Assembly: GCA_030654015.1 (NCBI GenBank)
Contig: JAURYI010000058.1
Span: 1-64,000, forward strand
DNA length: 64,000 bases
Direction of reading: 5' to 3'
From: Methylococcales bacterium
GTDB lineage: Bacteria > Pseudomonadota > Gammaproteobacteria > Methylococcales > Methylomonadaceae
Numbering within the stretch: the first letter of the stretch is position 1; each line of letters opens with the position of its first letter. Positions 27,244-36,430 of this stretch are shown here, piece after piece. A model generated the notes under the pieces. The model saw only the letters and a program-made list of their open reading frames with translations, made no database searches and was not told where the DNA came from. Made by a program: the position numbers and the translations under genes.

Positions 27244-27678
27244 TTATTCAATGATGAATAACGGTTGACCATATTCGACAGGTTCGGAGTTGTCCACCAG
27301 AATTTTGGTGACAGTACCGCTTTTATCGGACTCAATTTGATTAAGAATTTTCATGGCTTCAATGATACATAAGGTATCGCCGACCATGACAGATTGACCG
27401 ATTTCAACAAATACTTTCGTGCCAGGGGAGGCGGAGCGGTAGAACGTGCCGACCATCGGTGATTTAACGATGTGACCGCTAATTTTTTCTTCTACAGGTG
27501 CTTGCGCGACAGCGGCTGCGGCGGGTGCGCCAACAGGTGCAGGTGCGTAAGCGACGGGTGCAGGTGCGGAAGAATAGCGATTAATGCGAATAAATTCTTC
27601 GCCCTCTTTAATTTCCAGCTCGGCAATGCCTGATTCCTCGATAATTTCGATGAGTTTTTTAATTTTTCTAATATCCAT
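27244..27678 (-). CDS. accB: Biotin carboxyl carrier protein of acetyl-CoA carboxylase
   Basis: AccB carries the biotin that shuttles carboxyl groups to the transferase. The N-terminal [23 protein letters not shown] helix is typical. A Pro/Ala-rich linker (about residues 35-65) follows, then the biotinyl domain with [18 protein letters not shown] and the target lysine in [13 protein letters not shown]. At 144 residues it is normal. Notably, the window also holds the whole bioBFHCD pathway that supplies its cofactor. Confidence 0.98.
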   Translation of the reverse strand: MDIRKIKKLIEIIEESGIAELEIKEGEEFIRINRYSSAPAPVAYAPAPVGAPAAAAVAQAPVEEKISGHIVKSPMVGTFYRSASPGTKVFVEIGQSVMVGDTLCIIEAMKILNQIESDKSGTVTKILVDNSEPVEYGQPLFIIE

Positions 27679-27683
27679 GATGA

Positions 27684-28127
27684 TTACTTCTCGGCTAATA
27701 ATTGATGGGCGGCTTGTAAAGCCAGTTCATATCCTGTTGCTCCCAATCCACAGATAACGCCTTTGGCAATATCGGAAAAATAAGAGTGTTTTCTAAAAGG
27801 TTCGCGTGCGTGGACGTTGGATAAATGAACCTCTATAAAAGGGATTTGGGTGGCTGACAATGCGTCACGAATGGCGACACTGGTATGAGTAAAGGCGGCA
27901 GGGTTGATGATAATAAAATCAACGTTATCGTAATAAGCCTGATGTATCAATTCAACGATCTGGTGTTCTGCGTTGTGTTGATGAAAACTTAACTGGTGAT
28001 TCAATACCGCTGCCTGTTGTTCCAGTGTGTGCTGAATATCCGCGAGGGTTTTGTTACCGTAATGATTAGGTTCGCGTACCCCTAGCAAGTTTAAATTGGG
28101 GCCATTTAAGACGGTAATGTGTGCCAT
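27684..28127 (-). CDS. aroQ: 3-dehydroquinate dehydratase, type II
   Basis: AroQ converts 3-dehydroquinate to 3-dehydroshikimate in the shikimate pathway. The family signature [21 protein letters not shown] includes the catalytic arginine and tyrosine region. [18 protein letters not shown] and [19 protein letters not shown] follow. The 147 residues match the small dodecameric enzyme. It sits five bases before accB, the standard aroQ-accB-accC arrangement. Confidence 0.97.
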   Translation of the reverse strand: MAHITVLNGPNLNLLGVREPNHYGNKTLADIQHTLEQQAAVLNHQLSFHQHNAEHQIVELIHQAYYDNVDFIIINPAAFTHTSVAIRDALSATQIPFIEVHLSNVHAREPFRKHSYFSDIAKGVICGLGATGYELALQAAHQLLAEK

Positions 28128-28306
28128 TTAGTATTTTTTTAGTAGGGGTTTATGCGACGGCGGCTACTATGCCGAATTTACTCAAGATTGTCCAGATATT
28201 ATACATTTAGCTACAGATAGCGACAATAAGGATATTGTTTGCGTTTGTTAATCACACAATGCTTATTTTTATCGTGGACAATTTCTCGTGCATAACATCA
28301 TCTTTT

Positions 28307-28813
28307 TTACAGCAACGGCGTAATGACCTGCACCAACTGCTCAGTAGAAAATTCTCCCGCCTGCTGATGAATAATTTTGCCTTGTGCGTCAACCACCACC
28401 GTATACGGTAACGCGCCGATACGATTACCCAACTGACGCGCCATGACCATTGCTGCATCGCCGCCCATTAAGATTGGATAATTGATATTGATGGTTTTCA
28501 GGTAATCAATAACCGCTGTTTTATCATCCACCGCAATGCCGATAAACTGCACATTTTTCGTGGCGTATTTTTCTTGTAAGGCGATAAATTCGGGTATTTC
28601 TTTACGGCACGGCGCACACCATGTTGCCCAGAAATTGATAATGCGGATTTTGCCCTGCCATTCGCTGCTGTTGTGCGGCTTGTCGGTGGTATCGGGCAAG
28701 CTGAATTCAGTGAACGGCGGCGGTGGTTGTGCAGGTGACATCACAAACCGTGCGGTGAGTCCTACGCCTAAGGCGAGAACGGCAACAATAATAATCAGTT
28801 CGGAGGGTTTCAT
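28307..28813 (-). CDS. TlpA/ResA-type membrane-anchored thioredoxin
   Basis: The 168-residue protein has an N-terminal membrane anchor (LIIIVAVLALGVGLTARFV) and a periplasmic thioredoxin fold with the active site FWATWCAPCRKEIPEF. IGIAVDD and the cis-proline segment GALPYTVVVD are also typical. Such proteins deliver reducing power to cytochrome c maturation or other envelope targets. The start overlaps the dsbD stop by four bases, so DsbD is its likely electron donor. Confidence 0.92.
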   Translation of the reverse strand: MKPSELIIIVAVLALGVGLTARFVMSPAQPPPPFTEFSLPDTTDKPHNSSEWQGKIRIINFWATWCAPCRKEIPEFIALQEKYATKNVQFIGIAVDDKTAVIDYLKTININYPILMGGDAAMVMARQLGNRIGALPYTVVVDAQGKIIHQQAGEFSTEQLVQVITPLL

Positions 28814-31005
28814 TGTTGTACCCGTTGTAAAGATTGTAAAAAAGTATCGGTATTCTGATAGCCGATGACGCGGTTTTCTGGGTGTTCTTTTTGATCAACA
28901 CTAAAAAATAAAATAGCAGGTGGGCCGATTAACTGGAATTTTTCCAGCAGGGCTTTATCAGCATCGGAATTGGCGGTGACATCGGCTTGTAACAGCACAA
29001 AATTGCTGAGAGCTTGTTTTACTTTGGCATCGGTGAATGTATAGGCTTCCATTTCTTTACACGACACGCACCAATCAGCATAAAAATCCAGCATCACGCT
29101 TTTACCTTCTGCGCTGGCTTGTTTTATTTTTGCTTCTAATTCGGCAACTGAATGGATACGTTGAAATACTAAACCTTGTTCGGCGGATTGTGCGTTACCG
29201 CCGACAGCAAAACCGTGTAAGGGCTTTAACGGATTGCTGTTGCCCATGCTCAAACCAATCAGTAACAACACGCCATAAACCAGCATCATCACACCCACGC
29301 CTTTCCATAATTTACGCCAGCCTGAGGCGTTTTCGGGTAAGGGGTCTACGGCACTTAAATAAATCGCGGGTAACACTAACAGCATCGCCCATAACAGCAT
29401 CGTCACGGTAGGTGGGATAACGCGGCTGAGCATCCACACGGCAACAGCGAGCATTACCACACCGAACACCGCTTTAGTGACATTCATCCAATCGCCCGCT
29501 TTGGGCAATAATTTACCAGCAGACGCACCCAGTAATAACAACGGCATTCCCATACCTAAACCCAAGGCAAATAATGCACTACCACCTAACACGGCATCGC
29601 CTGTCTGCCCGATAAAAATTAATGCACCTGCTAACGGCGCGGCAACACAGGGGCCGACAATCAGCGAAGACAATGCGCCCATAATCGCCGCGCCCCATAA
29701 TGAGCCGTCTTGATGCCTGACGCTGGAGTTGTGCAGTTTGGTTTGAATGGAGGCGGGCAGTTGCAGATTATAAAAGCCGAACATGGATAACGATAACAGC
29801 ACGAACACCGCGCTGAATAAGCCCACTATCCACGGCTGTTGAAACAGCGTTTGTAAGTTTTCACCAAACAGTGCGGCAAGTATGCCAAATAAAGTGTAGG
29901 TGAGCGCGGAAGCCACCACATAACTCAGCGACAGAAAAAATGCGCGGCGGGTGGTGATGTGATTGCCATGTCCAACAATAATGCCCGATAAAATCGGAAT
30001 CATCGGAAAAATACACGGAGTCAGTGACAGCAATAAACCGAAGCCGAAAAAGCTCAACAAGGTCATGGCAAAACTATCGTGTTTTAAAGAATCGACAATT
30101 TGATCCTGTTCCGATAACACAGGTGCGGCTGTAGCGGTGGCGGTGCTGGCATTAGCCGCTGGTAAAGCTAATTCAACCGTTTGCGTCATCGGCGGATAAC
30201 ACACGCCGCGTTCAGCGCACCCTTGAAAACTGGCTTTCAGGGTAATGGTTCGCGCTTCTGTTGTGGTGCGGATTAACGGCACGGCAAACTTGAGTTCATC
30301 ATAAAAAATTTCTACTTTGCCGAAGGCTTCCTCTTCTTTGTGGATGCCGTTGGGGATGGTGAAATTCCCCAGTTGAGCATTTGGCGCGTTGACTAATTCC
30401 AAATGAATTTTGTCGCGGTACAGATAATAACCTTTAGCAATCTGCCAACTGACCGCGACCGTATTGTCATTATTCACATTGGCAAAAAATTGAAATGCCT
30501 GTTCGGGTGGCAATAAATCATCTTTCTTTTTAGAGCCTTGCAACAATGCCGCCAGTGGATTAGCTTGTGCAACTGGCGCGGCAGCAATAGTAGGTAATGC
30601 CACCTCCACGCTGGTTTTTTGCGGCGGATAACAGATGCCTTTCTCCGCACAGCCTTGATAACGTAACAGCAAGGTCACGCTGGTTGCACCATCGGCTTTA
30701 ATGGGTTGTATGACTTTCAGCGTGTTATGGTAGATTTCCATATTGCCGAAATACTCATCATGTTTGATTTCGCCTTTGGGAAATGCAGCATCACCTAAGG
30801 AAACCTGTGGCGTTTTGGATTCAATACGGGTTTTATCACGGTATAAATAATAACCGTCCATAATCTGCCAAGTGACTTCGATTTGTTCAGCATTGAGTGC
30901 GGTTGCCGAGACTTTAAACACTTGGTCGGGCGGTAAAGTGTCAGCGGCGAACGCGCTTTGCAGGCACAATAGCAGGAGTAAGAAAAACGTATTAATCAGT
31001 GGCAT
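28810..31005 (-). CDS. dsbD: Thiol:disulfide interchange protein DsbD with duplicated N-terminal domain
   Basis: DsbD moves electrons from cytosolic thioredoxin to periplasmic oxidoreductases. After the signal peptide there are two consecutive copies of the N-terminal immunoglobulin-like domain (about residues 22-140 and 160-295). Each ends in a redox cysteine pair: GCAEKGICYPP and GCAERGVCYPP. Each also has a WQI...GYYLYRDK motif. The eight-helix membrane core follows with SLTPCIFPMIPI and GPCVAAPLAGAL, then a C-terminal thioredoxin domain with DWCVSCKEMEAYTF. The duplication raises the length to 731 from the usual 570-600. It overlaps cutA upstream and the TlpA-like gene downstream. Confidence 0.95.
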   Translation of the reverse strand: MPLINTFFLLLLLCLQSAFAADTLPPDQVFKVSATALNAEQIEVTWQIMDGYYLYRDKTRIESKTPQVSLGDAAFPKGEIKHDEYFGNMEIYHNTLKVIQPIKADGATSVTLLLRYQGCAEKGICYPPQKTSVEVALPTIAAAPVAQANPLAALLQGSKKKDDLLPPEQAFQFFANVNNDNTVAVSWQIAKGYYLYRDKIHLELVNAPNAQLGNFTIPNGIHKEEEAFGKVEIFYDELKFAVPLIRTTTEARTITLKASFQGCAERGVCYPPMTQTVELALPAANASTATATAAPVLSEQDQIVDSLKHDSFAMTLLSFFGFGLLLSLTPCIFPMIPILSGIIVGHGNHITTRRAFFLSLSYVVASALTYTLFGILAALFGENLQTLFQQPWIVGLFSAVFVLLSLSMFGFYNLQLPASIQTKLHNSSVRHQDGSLWGAAIMGALSSLIVGPCVAAPLAGALIFIGQTGDAVLGGSALFALGLGMGMPLLLLGASAGKLLPKAGDWMNVTKAVFGVVMLAVAVWMLSRVIPPTVTMLLWAMLLVLPAIYLSAVDPLPENASGWRKLWKGVGVMMLVYGVLLLIGLSMGNSNPLKPLHGFAVGGNAQSAEQGLVFQRIHSVAELEAKIKQASAEGKSVMLDFYADWCVSCKEMEAYTFTDAKVKQALSNFVLLQADVTANSDADKALLEKFQLIGPPAILFFSVDQKEHPENRVIGYQNTDTFLQSLQRVQQ

Positions 31006-31313
31006 GACGCTATCCAGTTGAGGTAATCGGGCAAACCGCGTTCGATTGCAATGGCAATAATTTCAGGCAGTTGATAAGGGTGGTGAGTTTTTATCATGGT
31101 TTCCAGTAACGGATAGGCATCTTGTCGGGCTTTAATGAGCAATAAAACTTCGTCCGCCGTTTCAATCTGTTCCTGCCAACGATACACCGACGTGATATTC
31201 GGCACGATGTTGACACACGCGGCGAGATTATTTTCAACTAATAAACGGGCAATTTTTTCTGCCGTGTCTTTATCAGGACAGGTGCAGAAGATAATTTGAT
31301 ACTCAGTGGACAT
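30996..31313 (-). CDS. cutA: Divalent cation tolerance protein CutA
   Basis: CutA is a small trimeric ferredoxin-like protein linked to copper tolerance; its exact function is unsettled. The sequence shows CTCPDKDTAEKIARLLVENNLAACVNI, ITSVYRWQEQIETADEVLLLIK and HPYQLPEIIAIAI, all family signatures. At 105 residues it is complete. Its 3' end overlaps the dsbD start by ten bases, the usual cutA-dsbD arrangement. Confidence 0.97.
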   Translation of the reverse strand: MSTEYQIIFCTCPDKDTAEKIARLLVENNLAACVNIVPNITSVYRWQEQIETADEVLLLIKARQDAYPLLETMIKTHHPYQLPEIIAIAIERGLPDYLNWIASCH

Positions 31314-31428
31314 TTTTATCGACGGTCAAGGTTAAACAATGGATATTATCCTAGAAATTCATAACAATTGTCTTTATATTGTCGTAAAACGCAACATATC
31401 TCTACACTACTGCTTGGAGTGATGAACA

Positions 31429-31794
31429 ATGGATATAAACGAAAAAATTACCATGTTAAAAAATGCCTACGCCCAAGGGTTTGTTTCCAAGGAGGATTTT
31501 GAAAGTCGCTTGGCTGCTTTATCCACCGCCACCAAGGAAGTGGTCAATACCACCACAATGGATAAAGCGGGGCAGTTTGTTGAGCGGGTAATGGACTCCA
31601 ATACGCTGAATGAAGCCGCTGGTGAAGCCAGAAAAATGGTGAAACGCGCGTTACAGACCGACATGGCGGCCGATGTGGCTACGGGTGCGGCAGGCGGTGC
31701 TATTATTGCCTCAGTCGTGCCTATTATCGGTACAGGTGCGGGTGCTGTGGTCGGGGCGGCGTTTGGTGCTTATAAACACCTGACTAAAAAATAA
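31429..31794 (+). CDS. SHOCT-like / glycine-zipper small protein
   Basis: The 121-residue protein begins with a short SHOCT-like helical pair (EKITMLKNAYAQGFVSKEDFESRLAAL), then a helical middle. It ends in a glycine-zipper membrane segment (TGAAGGAIIASVVPIIGTGAGAVVGAAFGAYKHL). Such proteins associate with membranes; no function is established. It has a good GGAG ribosome site and lies upstream of fxsA on the same strand. Confidence 0.7.
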   Translation: MDINEKITMLKNAYAQGFVSKEDFESRLAALSTATKEVVNTTTMDKAGQFVERVMDSNTLNEAAGEARKMVKRALQTDMAADVATGAAGGAIIASVVPIIGTGAGAVVGAAFGAYKHLTKK

Positions 31795-31832
31795 TGCGTT
31801 ACTGTAACGCCTTTGCTATTGAGAATATAAAC

Positions 31833-32276
31833 ATGAAAATTTTCCAAATCGTGTTGCTGGTGGTGCTGATTGTGCCGTTTGCAGAAATTTATCTGCTGTT
31901 GGGTGTCGGGAGCATTATCGGCGCGTTTCCCACTATTTTGCTGGTGGTATTTACTGCCGTATTGGGGGCTTGGTTGTTACGGCAACAAGGTTTTATGACT
32001 TTTCGCCGCTTTCAGGAAAGTCTGGCGCGTGGCGAAATACCCGCTTATGAAATGATTGAAGGGCCGTTAATTTTAGTCGGCGGGGCATTATTATTAACGC
32101 CGGGTTTTATTACCGATATATTGGGCTTAGCGTGTTTAATTCCGTCAACCCGCAAAAAAATTGCGCAGTACATCATCGAACATCATCTGGTGGTAGCCGA
32201 TGCGGCGGCAGGTTTTGGACAGAGTAAAGCGGCACAAAGTAATGTGCTGGAAGGCGAATTTCGTAAAGAAGACTAG
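31833..32276 (+). CDS. fxsA: FxsA family membrane protein
   Basis: FxsA is an inner-membrane protein whose E. coli homologue eases phage T7 exclusion by the F plasmid. The sequence MKIFQIVLLVVLIVPFAEIYLLLGVG, the GAFPTILLVVFTAVLGAWLLRQQG segment and EGPLILVGGALLLTPGFITDILG match the family closely. I start at the internal ATG, since the ORF-track start adds a non-homologous leader; the product is 147 residues. Confidence 0.92.
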   Translation: MKIFQIVLLVVLIVPFAEIYLLLGVGSIIGAFPTILLVVFTAVLGAWLLRQQGFMTFRRFQESLARGEIPAYEMIEGPLILVGGALLLTPGFITDILGLACLIPSTRKKIAQYIIEHHLVVADAAAGFGQSKAAQSNVLEGEFRKED

Positions 32277-32340
32277 CTAAGACCGCGCGGCGGGCTGTAT
32301 GAAAACCAGCACGCGGCGCGGAGGAGCGAACGACTACTAT

Positions 32341-32592
32341 TTAGTGAGTCGCTTCTGGTGTTGTTTCGGTTGCTTCACCTGCGGTATTGGTATTTTTATT
32401 CATACCCGAATACACAGGACACCAGCCAGTATAACCCGTTGCAACCAGCACCAAGCCAATTACCAACAACGCGATAGATGCGGTAAAAATAGAAATAACC
32501 AGAGCCGCAGAACCCGCATAAAGACGGTATTTCTTTTCTTGGCAACCCACGTTGTGTTCACGTTTAAGCATACGTTTAAAATCAAAACTCAT
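32341..32592 (-). CDS. DUF2892-type small inner-membrane protein
   Basis: The 83-residue protein has a cytosolic N-terminus and two membrane helices with the pattern YRLYAGSAALVISI...GLVLVATGYTGWCPVYSG. This matches the DUF2892 (YgaP transmembrane-domain-like) family, including the typical CPVY. A threonine/glutamate-rich tail follows. The AAGAGGA ribosome site supports the start. It is convergent with fxsA and divergent from uvrD. Confidence 0.85.
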   Translation of the reverse strand: MSFDFKRMLKREHNVGCQEKKYRLYAGSAALVISIFTASIALLVIGLVLVATGYTGWCPVYSGMNKNTNTAGEATETTPEATH

Positions 32593-32693
32593 TTCAAAAT
32601 CCTCTTGGTATTATTTAGGTCAGTAAGGTTTACGCACTGGCGTAAAATCTATGGCAATATACACAGCTACAAAAAATCTGCAAGCAATAAGCA

Positions 32694-34904
32694 ATGGATA
32701 TTAACAAAATTACCGACTCGTTAAATAACGCACAACATCAAGCCGTCACTGCGCCCTCTCAATCTGTACTGGTGTTAGCAGGTGCGGGCAGTGGCAAAAC
32801 GCGGGTGTTAGTTCACCGTATTGCGTGGCAAATTGAACACAATAATATTTCCCCGCACAGTATTCTAGCCGTCACCTTTACCAATAAAGCCGCTCGAGAA
32901 ATGCGCGGACGTATTGAACAGCTCATCAATATCCCTACGCAAAACTTATGGATAGGCACGTTTCACGGTATCGCGCATCGGTTATTACGCCGCCACGCGG
33001 CACAAGCTCGCTTGCCCGACGGCTTTCAAGTCATGGATTCCAGCGACCAGTTGCGCGTGGTAAAACGCCTGCTTAACTCGCTGAACATGGATGAAAAAAC
33101 GTGGGTACCGCGTGAAATACAGTGGTATATCAATGCGCAAAAAGACGAAGGCATCCGCGCCAAACATATTCCCAATACGGGCGACCCGCATGAGCAGCAA
33201 CGCATTTTGTTATACCGTGCTTATGAAGAATTATGCAACCGTTCAGGCTTGGTGGATTTTGCCGAATTATTGCTACGAGCGCATGAATTATTACGCGATA
33301 ACGACGAGTTATTAGCGCATTATCAACAGCGTTTTCGCCAAGTTCATGTCGATGAATTTCAAGACACCAACACCATACAATATGCGTGGTTACGCTTATT
33401 AACCGAGGGCAAAGATAACTTATTTATTGTCGGTGATGATGATCAATCCATCTACGGCTGGCGCGGCGCGAAAATTGCCAATATGTACCGCTTCCAAACC
33501 CATTATCCCAATCACCAAGTCATTAAACTGGAACAAAACTACCGCTCCACTGGCAATATACTTAAAGCCGCTAATCAGGTAATTGCCAAAAATCAGGGGC
33601 GCATGGACAAAGAGCTATGGACAACCGCCAGTGATGGCGAATTAATTTCTGTATACACCGCATTTAACGAACGTGATGAAGCTGATTTTGTGGTGGAAAA
33701 AATTCGCCGTACATGGATAGCACAAGGCAATAAACGCAGTGAAGCGGCGATTTTGTACCGTTCCAATGCGCAATCACGGCAGTTTGAAGAGCAACTGGTT
33801 GCCAAAGGCATACCGTACCGCGTTTATGGCGGTTTGCGCTTTTTTGATCGTGCGGAAATTAAGAATGCACTGGCGTATTTGCGGCTGTTATCCAATCGTC
33901 ATGATGATGCGTCGTTTGAGCGCGTAGTGAACACGCCCACACGCGGCATCGGCGCGAAAGCCATTGATGACTTGCGCCATCTTGCCCGCGAACACAATAT
34001 TTCCCTGTGGACAGCTGCAAGCCGACTGAACACCCGTGCCATTAACGGCTTTCTGCATTTGATTACCATGCTAAGCCAACAGGCAGAAGGTTTGGAATTG
34101 AGCGAACGGGTTGATTTAGTCATTAGAACCAGCGGGTTAGTAGAGTTGTATCAAAAAGATAAACAAGATAAAGGCGAAGAAAAACTGGAAAACTTAGCCG
34201 AATTAGTCAACGCCGCGAAGCTGTTTTATTTTGATAAAGACAACGAAGAAGGCATGACCGAGCTGGAATTATTTTTAACTCATGCCGCGCTGGAATCGGG
34301 CGAACAGCAAGCTGAGGGTGACGATGATTGCGTCCAGCTGATGACCTTGCACAGTGCCAAAGGTCTGGAATTTAACTTAGTATTTTTAGTCGGCATGGAA
34401 GAAGGTTTATTTCCCTCCGCACAATCAGTCGATGACACGGCGCGTTTAGAAGAAGAACGCCGCTTGTGCTATGTCGGCATCACCCGTGCCAGACAGCAGC
34501 TATACATGACTTACGCCGAATCCAGACGCTTATACGGACGGGAAACCTACCCCAGACCCTCGCGGTTTTTGCGTGATATTCCCGAAGCATTACTGCACGA
34601 CATCAGAATGCAGGCAAGTGTCAGCTATCCAGTGACAGCAACAAAATCAACATCCAGTTCTGGCGAATTCAACAAGCCGCGCCCCGCCTATCCACCACCC
34701 AGTCCCACTAAACCCGCCACCCCGCGTACTTCCGTCACCACAGGTCGTTATAAAACAGGGCAAAAAGTCAGCCACGCTAAATTCGGTGTCGGCATAGTGA
34801 TAGCCAGCGCAGGCGAAGGCGCGAAAGAAAGCGTAATGGTTAATTTTAAACAAGTAGGCGTAAAGCAGTTAATGCTGGCTTATGCGCAGTTGGATATATT
34901 GTGA
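32694..34904 (+). CDS. uvrD: DNA helicase II, UvrD family
   Basis: UvrD is a 3'-5' superfamily 1 helicase in nucleotide-excision and mismatch repair. Walker A AGAGSGKTRVLVHR, AVTFTNKAAREM, VDEFQDTN, GDDDQSIYGWRGA, LEQNYRS, LMTLHSAKGLEF and the late YVGITRARQQLYM are all present. The C-terminus has a proline-rich linker and a Tudor-like end (GQKVSHAKFGVGIVI). At 736 residues it is full length. Confidence 0.98.
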   Translation: MDINKITDSLNNAQHQAVTAPSQSVLVLAGAGSGKTRVLVHRIAWQIEHNNISPHSILAVTFTNKAAREMRGRIEQLINIPTQNLWIGTFHGIAHRLLRRHAAQARLPDGFQVMDSSDQLRVVKRLLNSLNMDEKTWVPREIQWYINAQKDEGIRAKHIPNTGDPHEQQRILLYRAYEELCNRSGLVDFAELLLRAHELLRDNDELLAHYQQRFRQVHVDEFQDTNTIQYAWLRLLTEGKDNLFIVGDDDQSIYGWRGAKIANMYRFQTHYPNHQVIKLEQNYRSTGNILKAANQVIAKNQGRMDKELWTTASDGELISVYTAFNERDEADFVVEKIRRTWIAQGNKRSEAAILYRSNAQSRQFEEQLVAKGIPYRVYGGLRFFDRAEIKNALAYLRLLSNRHDDASFERVVNTPTRGIGAKAIDDLRHLAREHNISLWTAASRLNTRAINGFLHLITMLSQQAEGLELSERVDLVIRTSGLVELYQKDKQDKGEEKLENLAELVNAAKLFYFDKDNEEGMTELELFLTHAALESGEQQAEGDDDCVQLMTLHSAKGLEFNLVFLVGMEEGLFPSAQSVDDTARLEEERRLCYVGITRARQQLYMTYAESRRLYGRETYPRPSRFLRDIPEALLHDIRMQASVSYPVTATKSTSSSGEFNKPRPAYPPPSPTKPATPRTSVTTGRYKTGQKVSHAKFGVGIVIASAGEGAKESVMVNFKQVGVKQLMLAYAQLDIL

Positions 34905-35046
34905 GGTGTTTTTCATAGCATGAATGGCGATTTGTCGCTTGCGGAATAAGCAAAAAAGCAAAAAACCTGCTACGATATGAACTATATTTTATTTAGAGCT
35001 ATTTGTTTTCTCACGCAAACAATACTTCTCCTACAGGATACTGGAA

Positions 35047-36075
35047 ATGGCGGCAAGCGATTCACTATACGACGACGATACAAAATCTAAAGGCATACTC
35101 TGGGGCTTTGGTGTATTTGCACTCATTGTCGTTTTCGTTCTGGTTGTATTGGGTGCGTGGTGGGGACGAGAACCGGATCAGTTCAATATTCTGGATGCTG
35201 CACAGGAACGGGCAAAAGAAACCGATACCACTAATATGCCTGTCGGCTATGTGTACAGCAACACGCTGGCGCATATTGCGGAATTGTTATTGCATAAAAG
35301 CGGCGGCTATATCACTAATGACGTTGCGCCTCCAGGTGTATTATTGGATAACATTTCCAACTGGGAATACGGCGCGCTGGTAATGTTGCGTGATGCGACT
35401 TCGGCATTAAGAAACCATTTTGCCAGAGATCAGTCGCAATCAGCAGAAGACCCCGATTTAGCGATTGCCGAGCCTTATTTTTACTACGAAAACGATTCAT
35501 GGGCGTTGCCATCAACGGAAGCCGAGTATGAAAAAGGCATTGAAGCTCTGCATAAGTACATGACACGCCTACAAAAATACGGTGGTAATGTCAAACAAGC
35601 GCAATTTTATTCGCGTGCTGATAACTTATGGCAATACACCGAGGTGGTTATCAAGCGTTTGGGCGGTTTGTCTACCCGTTTAGCCGCTAATAGTTCAGGT
35701 GCGAATTACGGGCCGGGTTTGACGGAACTGGAAAGAAAAGAAGCCGATAAACAAGGTACGCCGTTAGCCAAAGTGTCATGGCTGGAAATCGACGACGTGT
35801 TTTATGAAGCGCGTGGTGCAAGCTGGGCGTTATTACATATCCTCAGAGCCATTAAACATGACTTTAAAGATATTCTGCTTGATAAACGGGCGATGCGTAC
35901 GGTCGATATTATGATTAAAGCCTTGGAAAATGCGTTGACTCCGATTTTAAGTCCGATGGTATTAAACGGTGATGGTTACGGCTTGTTTGCCAACTATTCA
36001 CTATCAATGGCAAATTACATAGCGCGAGCCAATGCAGCAGCACTGGATTTACGCGATATTATGAACAGAGGTTAA
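35047..36075 (+). CDS. DUF2333 family protein
   Basis: The 342-residue protein has one N-terminal membrane helix (GILWGFGVFALIVVFVLVVLGAWW) and a large, probably periplasmic, helical domain. LPSTEAEYEKGIEALHKYMTRL and the REGASWAL-like region (YEARGASWALLHILRAIKHDF) match DUF2333 as found in gammaproteobacteria. Function is unknown. Spacing of five bases to the DUF4389 gene indicates an operon, and the two often occur together. Confidence 0.88.
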   Translation: MAASDSLYDDDTKSKGILWGFGVFALIVVFVLVVLGAWWGREPDQFNILDAAQERAKETDTTNMPVGYVYSNTLAHIAELLLHKSGGYITNDVAPPGVLLDNISNWEYGALVMLRDATSALRNHFARDQSQSAEDPDLAIAEPYFYYENDSWALPSTEAEYEKGIEALHKYMTRLQKYGGNVKQAQFYSRADNLWQYTEVVIKRLGGLSTRLAANSSGANYGPGLTELERKEADKQGTPLAKVSWLEIDDVFYEARGASWALLHILRAIKHDFKDILLDKRAMRTVDIMIKALENALTPILSPMVLNGDGYGLFANYSLSMANYIARANAAALDLRDIMNRG

Positions 36076-36080
36076 TCATT

Positions 36081-36380
36081 ATGAAAGAATCCGTTTCTTA
36101 TAATTTAGCTGAATTCGATATTTGGAAGCGGTTTTTCTTTATGTTGGTATTTGCGGCGATTGCCAGTCTGGTGCGCTTGCTGATATGGGCAGTGACAGCT
36201 TTTCAAGTGGTATTCGCCCTGCTCACAGGTAGAGCGAATCAACACATACTCAGCTTCGGACGTAGTTTGTCCGTGTACACTTATCACATCATGCTGTATT
36301 TAACATTTTGTACGGAAACTTTGCCGTTTCCGTTCACGGCTTGGAATATAAGTGCGGATTTACAATTGCCTGACGAATAA
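36081..36380 (+). CDS. DUF4389 domain membrane protein
   Basis: The 99-residue protein has two membrane helices (FFFMLVFAAIASLVRLLIW and the following AFQVVFALLTG) and the SLSVYTYHIMLYLTF segment typical of DUF4389. It ends FPFTAWNISADLQLPDE. Function is unknown. It is co-oriented and close to the DUF2333 gene and is followed by a strong hairpin. Confidence 0.87.
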   Translation: MKESVSYNLAEFDIWKRFFFMLVFAAIASLVRLLIWAVTAFQVVFALLTGRANQHILSFGRSLSVYTYHIMLYLTFCTETLPFPFTAWNISADLQLPDE

Positions 36381-36391
36381 AGTATATTCCC

Positions 36392-36420
36392 GTACAGACG
36401 TTGCATTGCAGCGTCTGTAC
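36392..36420. terminator. Hairpin between convergent DUF4389 and darP genes
   Basis: Arms gtacagacg and cgtctgtac around a nearly symmetrical loop, between two convergent stop codons. Probably a bidirectional terminator, or a member of the palindrome families of this genome; it lacks a T run. Confidence 0.6.
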
Positions 36421-36430
36421 AGTGTTTGAC

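Noticed and set aside
32299-32724. Plus-strand 141-residue ORF
   Set aside because: It is opposite the DUF2892-type gene, has a biased Arg/Thr/His composition and runs into uvrD.
35003-35383. 126-residue plus-strand ORF overlapping DUF2333
   Set aside because: It is in another frame of a well-supported family gene, with low-complexity Trp/Cys content.
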